Shown one piece after another: positions 56,497 to 64,000 of a stretch of DNA of 64,000 nucleotides. The notes beneath the pieces are model-generated. The model saw only the letters and a program-made list of their open reading frames with translations. It made no database searches and had not been told where the DNA came from. Both the position numbers and the translations under genes were made by a program. Source of the DNA: Peribacillus butanolivorans (GTDB taxonomy: Bacteria; Bacillota; Bacilli; Bacillales; DSM-1321); the NCBI RefSeq assembly GCF_001273755.1, contig NZ_LGYA01000001.1, positions 866,683-930,682 of the forward strand. The letters are read 5' to 3'. The stretch's first letter is position 1. Every line of letters starts with the position of its first letter.

Positions 56497-58032
56497 ATGA
56501 GAAAAAGAGTGTTATCACTCGCTTTAATTCCGTTGCTTCTTTTTTACGCCATTCCAGTAGGAGCAGCTGAAAAAGAACAACGAACATGGAAGGACGAAAT
56601 CGTATATTCATTAATGATCGACCGATTTTTCGATGGTAATACACAAAATAATGGAGATGCGGATGTAAATAATCCTTCTGCTTTTAATGGTGGAGATTTT
56701 GAAGGTATTACAAAGAAACTAAATTATTTAAAAGATATGGGATATACCGCTATCATCCTATCGCCGATTTTCGCTAATGAAGAAAATGGCTATCATGGGG
56801 ATTGGGTTAACGATTTTTATAAAACAGATAAGCACTACGGTACGATTAAAGAATTTAAAAAACTTGTGAATGAGGCTCATAACCGTGATATGAAAGTAAT
56901 TATTGACTTTCAGGCCAATAATGTGGGACCTAATCATTCTTGGTTAACTGATCCTAATAAACAAGACTGGTTCCATGAAGAAAAAGAGATTTCTAATGAC
57001 AGTAATCAGGAAGATTTGGAAACAGCCTGGATCGATGGCCTTCCGGATTTGAATCAGGATAACAAGGAAACGCGAGATTATTTGCTTGATGCTGCCAAAT
57101 GGTGGATTACGGAAACGGATATTGATGGGTACCGTCTGAATAAAGTCCAATACGTAGCAAAGGATTTCTGGAAGGATTTTGTCGAAACTGTCAAGTCTGA
57201 AAAATCAAATTTCTATACAATTGGCGATGTTCAAGGTGATGCCGACTTGATTTCAAGCTATAAGAAAACGGGTATCGATGCTTTTATGGCTTATCCGCAA
57301 AATGTTGAGTTAAAGGAGACATTTGCTGCGCCAGATAATGATTTGAACCCGGTGTTTGATGCATTTGTGAAAAGTGAAGATGTAAGCGAGAGCAAAGGTT
57401 CGCAGGGATTGTTTATGGATACTCAGAACATGCCTCGTTTTACGAAGGCTGCAGCTGATCATAATGAAAACCCAGGTACACGGTGGAAAATGGCGTTATC
57501 ATATCTTTATACGATACCAGGAGTACCAATCGTATTTTATGGATCGGAAATTGCCTTAAACGGCGATAAGGCCCCTGATAATCATAAATTAATGGATTTC
57601 AAGACGGAACAGGAATTAGTGGATTATATAACGAAGCTTTCTGAACTTAGAGACATGTATCCTGCTTTGACAAAAGGGGATATGGAGCTTTTATATGAAA
57701 AGGGAGGAACAGCGGTATTCAAGCGCGTCTATGGTGATGAAACAATAGTTGTCGCTATGAATAATACGACTGAAACTCAATCGATAATCCTCACTGATAA
57801 GGAACTTGAAAAGAATAAAGAGTTGAGAGGTATGCTGAATGGGGATCTGGTCCGTAGTAAGGACAACAGCTACTCAATCGTAATCGACAGGGAGACGACA
57901 GAAGTCTACACTCTATCACCTAAGTCGATTATAAATATTCCTTACCTGTTTGTTATAGGATTGGTTCTTGTTATATTTGGTATATTTATTGCTTTGGTTA
58001 TTAAACGTTCAAAACGAAACCAGCCAAAATAA
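56497..58032 (+). CDS. membrane-anchored GH13 amylase homologue lacking catalytic residues
   Basis: 511 residues: signal peptide (1-24, VGAAE), GH13 barrel (about 30-405), C-terminal beta domain, and a single membrane helix (481-503) with a basic tail. The scaffold is clear (NGGDFEGI, GLPDLN at 181-186, GYR at 211-213, YTIPGVPIVFYGSE). Yet the active site is gone: nucleophile Asp is Asn215 (GYRLNKVQY), acid Glu is Asp244 (TIGDVQGD), third Asp is Asn311 and its His is Gln310 (MDTQNMPR), and the region-I His is Asn142 (DFQANN). The frame is intact, with GGAGGAG before the ATG. Likely a surface carbohydrate-binding or assembly protein instead of an enzyme. Confidence 0.85.
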   Translation: MRKRVLSLALIPLLLFYAIPVGAAEKEQRTWKDEIVYSLMIDRFFDGNTQNNGDADVNNPSAFNGGDFEGITKKLNYLKDMGYTAIILSPIFANEENGYHGDWVNDFYKTDKHYGTIKEFKKLVNEAHNRDMKVIIDFQANNVGPNHSWLTDPNKQDWFHEEKEISNDSNQEDLETAWIDGLPDLNQDNKETRDYLLDAAKWWITETDIDGYRLNKVQYVAKDFWKDFVETVKSEKSNFYTIGDVQGDADLISSYKKTGIDAFMAYPQNVELKETFAAPDNDLNPVFDAFVKSEDVSESKGSQGLFMDTQNMPRFTKAAADHNENPGTRWKMALSYLYTIPGVPIVFYGSEIALNGDKAPDNHKLMDFKTEQELVDYITKLSELRDMYPALTKGDMELLYEKGGTAVFKRVYGDETIVVAMNNTTETQSIILTDKELEKNKELRGMLNGDLVRSKDNSYSIVIDRETTEVYTLSPKSIINIPYLFVIGLVLVIFGIFIALVIKRSKRNQPK

Positions 58033-58111
58033 TCATATACCTCTCGATTTTTGGTAGCTGCAAAACATTGTCCCCTTGGCTTTGTGGAAAACAGAATCGG
58101 GAGGTTACAAC

Positions 58112-59761
58112 ATGAATAAGACCTGGTGGAAAGAAGCGGTTTGTTATCAAGTCTATCCCCGTAGCTTTATGGATAGTAATGGTGATGGAGTGGGAGATTT
58201 AAGGGGGTTAATTTCAAAGCTGGATTATCTGCAGGAACTTGGAATCGATGTTATTTGGATTTGTCCATTTTATAAGTCACCCAATGCAGATAACGGCTAT
58301 GATATTAGTGATTATCAGGCAGTTTCTGAAGAGTTTGGTTCGATTGAAGACATTGAACTTCTGTTGAAAGAGGTTCACCAACGTGGCATGAGAGTGATAC
58401 TTGATCTTGTTTTGAACCATACAAGTGACGAACATCCATGGTTCGTTGAGTCGCGTTCCTCCCGAGATAATCCGAAACGAGATTGGTATGTTTGGAGAGA
58501 TGGCCAAGATGGCCGGGAACCGAATAATTGGGAAAGTATTTTTTCCGGAAGTGCTTGGAAATTCGATGAATTGACCAATCAATTCTATTTACACCTATTT
58601 GCAGAAAAGCAGCCAGACTTAAACTGGAAAAACAAAGATGTAAGGCAGGCTCTGTATAAAATGGTTAATTGGTGGCTCGATAAAGGCATTGATGGCTTTC
58701 GAATAGATGCAATTACACATATTCATAAGCGTGAAGGCCTACCGGATATGCCTAATCCGTATTGGCATCAGTATATACCTGCCTTTGAAATGCATACCAA
58801 TCAGGAAGGGATTCTGGATTATCTACAGGAATTAAAAGATGAGACTTTTTCTAAATATGATATCATGACGGTCGGTGAGGCCAATGGTGTCAGGATTGAG
58901 CAGGCGGAAGATTGGGTCGGAGAAGTGAATGGAAAGTTCAACATGATTTTTCAATTCGAGCACCTTGGACTTTGGAATCGTGGACAGAATCAGAATGTTG
59001 ACGTTAATGGTCTAAAACGTACCATGACTAAATGGCAAAAAGGGCTGCAAAACAAAGGATGGAATGCTTTATTTTTTGAAAATCATGACCAACCTAGAAG
59101 TGTATCGACATGGGGAAATGATCATCAATATTGGTTGGAAAGTGCGAAAATGATTGGGGCCCTATACTTTTTCATGCAGGGGACTCCGTTTATTTATCAA
59201 GGTCAGGAAATAGGTATGACGAATGTCCAATTTGATTCGATAGATGATTATGATGATGTCGGAATGAAAAATTTTTACCGGATTGAGACCTCCAAAGGTC
59301 GTTCACATGATGAAATCATGCACATCATATGGCATAGCGGCCGTGATAATTCTCGAACACCAATGCAATGGAACGATAAGAAAAATGGTGGGTTTACGGA
59401 TGGCACACCGTGGATGAAGGTCAACTCCAATTATCGGGCCATTAACGTAGAACAGCAGAAGAATAATCCATCTTCTATTTATCATTTTTACAAAAAGATG
59501 ATCGAACTTCGAAAAAAACACCAGGTTTTTGTTTACGGAGAATATGAATTATTATGGGAAGACCATCCTGAACTTTATATTTATACAAGGAATATGAATG
59601 GTGATTCAGCCAAGGTTGTATGCAACTTTAGCACAAATCATCATCAAATTGACCTGTCTCATTGGGGGAAAATGGAACTTTTACTAGCGAATTATGATAA
59701 TTGTCCGGAAGAAACAATGGTTAATTTGCGACCATATGAAACAAGGATTTATCGTTATTAA
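58112..59761 (+). CDS. malL: alpha-glucosidase / oligo-1,6-glucosidase (GH13_31)
   Basis: 549-residue cytoplasmic exo-glucosidase that splits glucose from short malto- or isomalto-oligosaccharides. Catalytic Asp199 (GFRIDAITH), Glu256 (TVGEANG), Asp326 (ENHDQPR); QPDLN at 167-171 is the region-V motif of oligo-1,6-glucosidase types. I start at ATG 58112 behind GGGAGG; 12 upstream codons are open. IDAI (not IDVI) after the nucleophile recalls glucan-1,6-glucosidases as well as broader alpha-glucosidases, so the exact linkage is unsettled. Lies 79 bp after the pseudo-amylase. Confidence 0.85.
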   Translation: MNKTWWKEAVCYQVYPRSFMDSNGDGVGDLRGLISKLDYLQELGIDVIWICPFYKSPNADNGYDISDYQAVSEEFGSIEDIELLLKEVHQRGMRVILDLVLNHTSDEHPWFVESRSSRDNPKRDWYVWRDGQDGREPNNWESIFSGSAWKFDELTNQFYLHLFAEKQPDLNWKNKDVRQALYKMVNWWLDKGIDGFRIDAITHIHKREGLPDMPNPYWHQYIPAFEMHTNQEGILDYLQELKDETFSKYDIMTVGEANGVRIEQAEDWVGEVNGKFNMIFQFEHLGLWNRGQNQNVDVNGLKRTMTKWQKGLQNKGWNALFFENHDQPRSVSTWGNDHQYWLESAKMIGALYFFMQGTPFIYQGQEIGMTNVQFDSIDDYDDVGMKNFYRIETSKGRSHDEIMHIIWHSGRDNSRTPMQWNDKKNGGFTDGTPWMKVNSNYRAINVEQQKNNPSSIYHFYKKMIELRKKHQVFVYGEYELLWEDHPELYIYTRNMNGDSAKVVCNFSTNHHQIDLSHWGKMELLLANYDNCPEETMVNLRPYETRIYRY

Positions 59762-60102
59762 CCTGTAATACCTTTCTGAATTTTAAATGGAAATAAGCTT
59801 TAAATCCAGTATTGTTAGTCGTCTGACTTCTGTCCTCACCCAAAGACACCTGCTGTTTTTTAGAAGCTGATCTTAAATCAGCTTCTTTTTGATTTTTAAA
59901 AGAGAAGTAAAAAATAAAAAAGTAAGTATTTTCTGAAAATTGTTGAAAACAGTTAAAAAAGTATGGATATAACTATTGAAGTGAGTGTATTATAGATACA
60001 TACAAATGTATAATTATAAAATAAATTAGAAAAGTGTTTATTGGTTTTCACCTTTTTTTTGAATGAAGTCAATAAAGGCTAAAGAGGGGAGAGGGGAAAC
60101 GC
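59762..60102. other. intergenic region before the LacI-type regulator
   Basis: Contains the terminator at 59863 and then AT-rich promoter DNA with TTGAAAACAG at 59943-59952, the 10-mer also found before the binding-protein operon. TATTATAG near 59990 may be a -10. No gene. Confidence 0.45.
59863..59892 (+). terminator. terminator of the maltodextrin operon
   Basis: AGAAGCTGAT pairs exactly with ATCAGCTTCT (5-nt loop), followed by TTTTTG. Confidence 0.8.
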
Positions 60103-61146
60103 ATGGCCGTCACGATAAAAGATGTGGCACAACTGGCGAATGTTGCTCCTTCAACAGTTTCTCGAGTGATTGCTAATAATCCTCGGATAAGTGAAAAAAC
60201 AAAGGTACGAGTTCGTAAGGCAATGGAAAAGTTAGGATATCATCCAAACTTCATTGCTCGTAGTCTTGCTAATCAATCAACTAGGATCATTGGATTGGTG
60301 TTACCAAGTTCGTCAAACGTTTTTTATCAAAATCCATTTTTTCCGGCTATCCTCCAGGGTCTTAGTGAAGGGGCTCAGGAAGAGCATTACTCTCTGTTAC
60401 TAAGCACGGGGAAAACAGAGGAGGAAGTCTACGAAGGAGTCGTGAATATGGTTCAAGGGGGAATGGTGGATGGAATTATCCTTATGTATTCAAGGATGAA
60501 TGATCACATTCTAACCTATTTACAAGCAAGGGATTTTCCATTTGTTGTCATTGGGAAACCCTATGATTTTATTGAGGAGATAACGTATGTTGATAACGAT
60601 AATGTCTTGGCTGCCGAACAGGCAACTGACTATCTCATTCAATTAGGCCATGAAAGGATTGGATTCATTGGAGGAGATGTAACTTTTGTGATGACCCTCG
60701 ATCGATTATTAGGATATGAACGTGCATTAAAAAGGGCTGGTATCGTTCCAAGAAGGGAATATACTATACATGAGGATTTTTTACATGAAGGTGGACTAGC
60801 AGCAGCGAAAAGATTACTATCGATTGACGAGCCACCAACCGCTCTTATCGTCAGTGATGATCTTATGGCACTAGGAGTCGTACATTCTCTTCGAGCGATG
60901 GGCGTACGGACTCCTGAGGAAATGTCAATTGTCAGCTTTAATAATGTTCTTTTCTCTGAGCTATCGCTACCTGCCCTAACTTCTGTAGATATTAACATTT
61001 TCGATTTAGGATATCAGGCCGCTAAAAGCATCATTCAAAAATTACAGAATGGTGATACTCCGGCAGGGTCCATTATTCCCCATCATTTTGTGGAAAGACA
61101 TTCTTGCAGACCAATAAAGCAAGGAGCGATGGCTATGACTTATTAA
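60103..61146 (+). CDS. malR: LacI family regulator, MalR-like
   Basis: 347 residues: HTH at 1-22 (TIKDVAQLANVAPSTVSRVI), hinge RSLANQSTRIIGLVLP near 53, then a periplasmic-binding-type ligand domain with LGHERIGFIGG near 183 and the dimer-interface segment. The MalR subgroup represses maltose/maltodextrin genes until sugar binds. It follows the maltodextrin cluster with its own promoter. GGGGAGAGGGG precedes the ATG. Ligand is inferred from context. Confidence 0.85.
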   Translation: MAVTIKDVAQLANVAPSTVSRVIANNPRISEKTKVRVRKAMEKLGYHPNFIARSLANQSTRIIGLVLPSSSNVFYQNPFFPAILQGLSEGAQEEHYSLLLSTGKTEEEVYEGVVNMVQGGMVDGIILMYSRMNDHILTYLQARDFPFVVIGKPYDFIEEITYVDNDNVLAAEQATDYLIQLGHERIGFIGGDVTFVMTLDRLLGYERALKRAGIVPRREYTIHEDFLHEGGLAAAKRLLSIDEPPTALIVSDDLMALGVVHSLRAMGVRTPEEMSIVSFNNVLFSELSLPALTSVDINIFDLGYQAAKSIIQKLQNGDTPAGSIIPHHFVERHSCRPIKQGAMAMTY

Positions 61147-61148
61147 AC

Positions 61149-61183
61149 AAAAAGAGCATTGTGTAAAAGCAATGTTCTTTTAT
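61149..61183. terminator. bidirectional terminator
   Basis: AAAGAGCATTG pairs with CAATGTTCTTT (one G-U) over an 8-nt loop; lies between convergent malR and the MBL gene. Confidence 0.75.
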
Positions 61184-61971
61184 TAAAATTGTACACTGAA
61201 GCTTTTGAATGTATGGACACCGGTTCCGTGTTTGGCTAGTTTGTTCTCTTTAAGGTACTGAACGGCTTCCAGGACTTCATCAAAAATCTTTGGTTCGAGA
61301 CCGAGTTGGTTATGTCCTCCGTAGATTTTGGAAACTCCTTTGATCTTAGCAATTTTTTTCAATGAATTAACAAGGTCTACTGGGTCTGTTGAGGGATAAA
61401 AGGCGTAAATTGGAGTCTCGGCATAAAGTAAATCACCGGTAAATAAATATCCTGTTTTATAATCTAAGATTGAGATGTGTCCCGGGGAATGCCCCGGTGT
61501 GTGAAAAATACGTAAGATCCGGTTTCCTATATCAATAGTATCCCCATCTGAAAGGAGCTTATCAGGATGCCCTTGGTATGGCTTGTATGTAAAAGGATCA
61601 AATAATTCTGGGACGGGTATGGTGATATCGCGAGACATATCCTTTCTTATTTGTTTCAATGACAATCCTTTAATTCCGTTAATCAGCCAGTCGGCATCAT
61701 CATTATGAACATAAATAGTATCAAAATCACCGTGACTCCCAATATGATCTGCATGCACATGTGTCGTCAAGACGATAATAGGAAGATCTGTTAACTGGTC
61801 TGTTATCCGTTTAATCGTATCTATGCCTAACCCTGTATCAATTAACGCAGCTTGGTTCTCTCCCAGCAGTAAAAAAGAATGTACCTTCTCCCAATGACCA
61901 TATTCACTGATCGCAAACGTTTTCGAGTCTAATTCTTGAACGGTAAACCATGGATCCACAATGTACGTCAA
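61183..61971 (-). CDS. MBL-fold metallohydrolase
   Basis: 262 residues, glyoxalase-II-like metallo-beta-lactamase fold: LTTHVHADHIGSHGDF near 69 (HxHxDH), FHTPGHSPGHISIL near 155, TGDLLYAE near 178 and YGGHNQLG near 224. Soluble. Translation starts at TTG with GAGGAGTGA upstream. Substrate unknown. It lies opposite malR and shows no specific tie to the maltodextrin genes. Confidence 0.85.
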   Translation of the reverse strand: MTYIVDPWFTVQELDSKTFAISEYGHWEKVHSFLLLGENQAALIDTGLGIDTIKRITDQLTDLPIIVLTTHVHADHIGSHGDFDTIYVHNDDADWLINGIKGLSLKQIRKDMSRDITIPVPELFDPFTYKPYQGHPDKLLSDGDTIDIGNRILRIFHTPGHSPGHISILDYKTGYLFTGDLLYAETPIYAFYPSTDPVDLVNSLKKIAKIKGVSKIYGGHNQLGLEPKIFDEVLEAVQYLKENKLAKHGTGVHTFKSFSVQF

Positions 61972-62042
61972 ATAAAATCACTCCTCACTTAGACTTAGAT
62001 TTCTATATGTTCAGTCAAAATCCTTCGTAAATAATGAAAAAA

Positions 62043-62070
62043 ACAGTGGTTTTCATATACGAAAACCACT
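62043..62070 (-). terminator. terminator after the SDR gene
   Basis: Perfect 11-bp stem CAGTGGTTTTC with GAAAACCACTG, 6-nt loop; T-run on the minus strand. Confidence 0.75.
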
Positions 62071-62089
62071 GCTTTTGAAGTTTATTTCA

Positions 62090-62959
62090 TTATCCGTTTA
62101 CAACGGTACCACCGTTAACATGGATAACTTGTCCACTGACATAGGATGAATCATCGCTTGCCAGATATACATAGGCAGGTGCTAATTCTTCTGGCTGGCC
62201 AGCGCGGCCCATAGGTGTATTTTGACCGAATTTGGCAACATCTACTTCCCCGAATGAGGCAGGAATAAGTGGAGTCCAGATTGGACCTGGAGCAACACCA
62301 TTAACTCTGATTCCATCTTTTGAAATAGAATTCGAAAGTGCTCTTGTGAATGCTAAAATTGCGCCTTTAGTTGATGAGTAATCGATTAATTTTGGATTAC
62401 CTTGATAGGCTGTGATAGAGGTTGTATTAATAATGCTGCTTCCTTTTTTGAGATGTTTCAACGCAGCTTTTGTTAAGTGGAACATCGAGAAGATATTAGT
62501 ACGGAACGTTTTTTCTAATTGTTCAGCTGAAATATCAAGAATGCTTGTCTGAACGTGTTGTTCACCTGCGTTGTTGACTAGAATATCCAAACCGCCGAAC
62601 TCATCGATAGTTTTTTTAACGACATCCTGACAAAAGGCTTCATCACCAATATCTCCGGAAATGAGTAAACATTTCTGTCCCTCTTTTTCGACCAATTCTT
62701 TTGTTGTTTTAGCATCCTGATGTTCATCCAAGTATGCAATTGCAACATTAGCTCCTTCTTTTGCGTAATAGATAGCGACGGATTTACCTATTCCGCTATC
62801 TCCGCCAGTTATGATTGCGGTTTTCCCTTTTAATTTGCCGCTTCCTTTATATTCAGATTTAACCGACTTGGGGTTCGGATTCATTTTTGTTTCCACACCA
62901 GGCTGATGCTGTTGATGTTGCGGTGGAAATCCTTGTTTATTTTGGTTTTGACTAGTCAT
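62090..62959 (-). CDS. short-chain dehydrogenase, general-stress type
   Basis: 289 residues: a Gln/His/Pro-rich N-terminal extension (1-30), then an SDR Rossmann domain: TGGDSGIGKSVA near 51, NNAGEQH near 128, catalytic YSSTK near 192 (Tyr-x3-Lys) and APGPIWTPL. This extended SDR type is found in B. subtilis YdaD, YhdF and YhxC/YhxD, several of which belong to the SigB regulon. AGGAGGGG precedes ATG, and a possible SigB promoter lies about 40-60 bp upstream. Substrate unknown. Confidence 0.88.
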   Translation of the reverse strand: MTSQNQNKQGFPPQHQQHQPGVETKMNPNPKSVKSEYKGSGKLKGKTAIITGGDSGIGKSVAIYYAKEGANVAIAYLDEHQDAKTTKELVEKEGQKCLLISGDIGDEAFCQDVVKKTIDEFGGLDILVNNAGEQHVQTSILDISAEQLEKTFRTNIFSMFHLTKAALKHLKKGSSIINTTSITAYQGNPKLIDYSSTKGAILAFTRALSNSISKDGIRVNGVAPGPIWTPLIPASFGEVDVAKFGQNTPMGRAGQPEELAPAYVYLASDDSSYVSGQVIHVNGGTVVNG

Positions 62960-62995
62960 TAAAACCCCTCCTGTTTAATTATCTACACTATTTCT

Positions 62996-63022
62996 ATTCC
63001 TTGCTTTTGGAATATGAAAACA
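62996..63022 (-). promoter_or_regulatory. candidate SigB promoter
   Basis: On the minus strand GTTTTC (63022-63017), 15-bp spacer, GGAATA (63001-62996), resembling GTTTAA-N12-15-GGGWAW with mismatches. General-stress control would fit the SDR family. Confidence 0.4.
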
Positions 63023-63256
63023 TGGTAAAAATAACTAATAAAATAAATCTGGCGTAAAATCCCCATTACTTTAACTTAAAACAATAGATTAAATCATTTT
63101 TTATATAAGACCTGTAGAAAGCCTAGAAGAAGGGCATAATGTCTAAGTAAAAAGTATATGAGATTCTTCGGATATAAGGGAACATGAATAGCATTTACAT
63201 ATTCCATTAAGGTGATTCATTCGAAAAAAGGACTGAGAGCGTCCTAGAACATAAAA
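63023..63256. other. intergenic, no gene seen
   Basis: AT-rich DNA between the yajQ terminator and the SDR promoter; no frame with a ribosome site and no structured element. Confidence 0.5.
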
Positions 63257-63285
63257 AGAGACCCACCCATAGTGGGTGAGCCTCT
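63257..63285 (-). terminator. terminator after yajQ
   Basis: AGAGACCCACCCA with TGGGTGAGCCTCT (one mismatch) and a 3-nt loop, T-run on the minus strand, just 5 bp after the yajQ stop. Confidence 0.75.
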
Positions 63286-63289
63286 AATA

Positions 63290-63781
63290 TTAGCGGTAAT
63301 TTAAAAATTGTACGTCAATGGATAGGTCAGCGCCTCGGATAGCAGATATAATACCTTGTAGATCATCCCTGTTTTTTCCAGTTACACGGATTTGGTCATC
63401 TTGTATTTGACTTTTCACTTTAAGTCCGCTGTTTTTAATGATGGTATTGATTTTTTTCGCTTGTTCCTTATCGATGCCTTGAATGAGTTTAGCCCGTTGG
63501 CGAACAGTACCACCAGAAGCGCCTTCTAATTTTCCGTAATCCAGGTTCTTAATAGGTACGTCACGTTTAATGAGCTTACTAATTAAAACATCCTTTAATT
63601 GATCGAGTTTATACTCATCGTCAGATACTAAAACTAAGTCTTCTTTATCAATGGTAATGCTACTTAAGCTTCCTTTAAAATCATACCGGGTCTGAATTTC
63701 TTTCATTGCCATAGTCACTGCATTTGTTACTTCTGAAAAGTCTACTTTGGATACAATATCAAATGAATTTTCCTTTGCCAT
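63290..63781 (-). CDS. yajQ: YajQ family nucleotide-binding protein
   Basis: 163 residues, DUF520, a double ferredoxin-like fold. [18 protein letters not shown] near 5 and [11 protein letters not shown] near 32 are hallmarks; related proteins bind nucleotides, c-di-GMP in some Gammaproteobacteria. B. subtilis calls it YitK. I start at ATG 63781 behind GGAGGT; a GTG one codon earlier is less well placed. Function in Bacillus unknown. Confidence 0.92.
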   Translation of the reverse strand: MAKENSFDIVSKVDFSEVTNAVTMAMKEIQTRYDFKGSLSSITIDKEDLVLVSDDEYKLDQLKDVLISKLIKRDVPIKNLDYGKLEGASGGTVRQRAKLIQGIDKEQAKKINTIIKNSGLKVKSQIQDDQIRVTGKNRDDLQGIISAIRGADLSIDVQFLNYR

Positions 63782-63881
63782 CACTTACCTCCAGCAGGGT
63801 TTATTTCCTTTATTATAGAGAAAGTAGGATAGGAAGACAACCATATAGGCTGTATATGTATATATCGACAACTTCATATAA

Positions 63882-63905
63882 AAAAGCAGGGGACAGCCCC
63901 CTGCC
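63882..63905 (-). terminator. Rho-independent terminator of a gene entering from the right
   Basis: GCAGGGG with CCCCTGC around a short loop, and TTTTTTAT on the minus strand. It directly follows the partial gene at 63906. Confidence 0.75.
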
Positions 63906-64000
63906 TCATTTATGGTCTGTTTTCTTCGAATAAGAGTGCTTACCTGCTTCGAGGTTTTCCTGATAAGTGATATTTCTTTCAGTATTTATAGCTTGGTTAT
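63906..64000 (-). CDS. 3' end of a gene, product unknown (partial)
   Basis: The minus-strand frame from the window edge ends with ITYQENLEAGKHSYSKKT then DHK and a stop at 63908-63906, immediately followed by a strong terminator. Codon use is normal, and the frame is open to the edge. Only about 31 residues of a hydrophilic C-terminus are visible, too few to identify. Confidence 0.6.
   Translation of the reverse strand, partial: NQAINTERNITYQENLEAGKHSYSKKTDHK

Overview
The window reads as ordinary low-GC Firmicute chromosome from an endospore-forming, competence-capable Bacillaceae. The evidence is a complete gerPABCDEF spore-coat permeability operon, yhaL, yhjD and YjcZ-type sporulation peptides, comK, prsA, scoC/hpr, ecsABC and addAB. 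Gene order follows the Bacillus subtilis yhaM-to-yisN segment for long stretches, but protein divergence, the extra or missing genes and a Bacillaceae-type dispersed repeat point to a relative such as Peribacillus (Bacillus simplex group) rather than B. subtilis. The genus assignment is inference. No rRNA, tRNA, CRISPR array or prophage was seen.

Layout. 0-2.3 kb: a dispersed repeat, terminators, and a Fur-controlled pair (siderophore ABC ATPase plus FhuF-like Fe-S reductase). 2.4-11 kb: yhaM, yhaL, prsA, two YjcZ peptides, yhaJ, yhaI, hpr, yhaH, trpP, serC, hit. 11-16.4 kb: tandem repeat, ecsABC split by a MITE-like insertion, the M20 amidohydrolase yhaA and a PAP2 phosphatase. 16.6-20.8 kb: heme genes hmoB, hemE, hemH and a deleted hemY remnant, then TetR-type yhgD and yhfH. 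20.9-29.5 kb: yhfI, lplJ, lcfB (with a FadR operator), an HD protein, a SCO1 protein, yhfN, a YitT protein, yhzC, comK. 29.6-34 kb: DUF3006/ComEC-like pair, a decayed stretch, yhjD, yhjE, signal peptidase. 34-41.3 kb: addBA. 41.3-46.6 kb: an IS3-family remnant, an orphan trpB, the gerP operon and an acyl-CoA synthetase. 47-53 kb: MFS transporter, DUF418 protein, yisL, yisN, asnO. 53-61.1 kb: a maltodextrin island (cytoplasmic neopullulanase-type enzyme, lipoprotein binding protein, membrane-anchored GH13 protein, alpha-glucosidase, LacI-type regulator). 61.2-64 kb: MBL hydrolase, SDR dehydrogenase, yajQ, and the 3' end of a further gene.

Most noteworthy: (1) the membrane-anchored GH13 protein at 56497-58032 has an intact reading frame and amylase scaffold, but all three catalytic carboxylates and the active-site histidines are substituted. 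It looks like a pseudo-amylase, perhaps a surface maltodextrin-binding or sensing partner for the adjacent binding protein, which lacks MalF/MalG permeases here. (2) hemY, normally third in hemEHY, survives only as its first ~21 and last ~27 codons. (3) A ~165-bp MITE-like element with 13-bp inverted ends and a perfect 8-bp target duplication separates ecsB from ecsC. (4) The trpP leader carries six (G/U)AG triplets at exact 5-nt spacing over its ribosome binding site, the signature of TRAP control, and the orphan trpB start region has a looser cluster of the same triplets.
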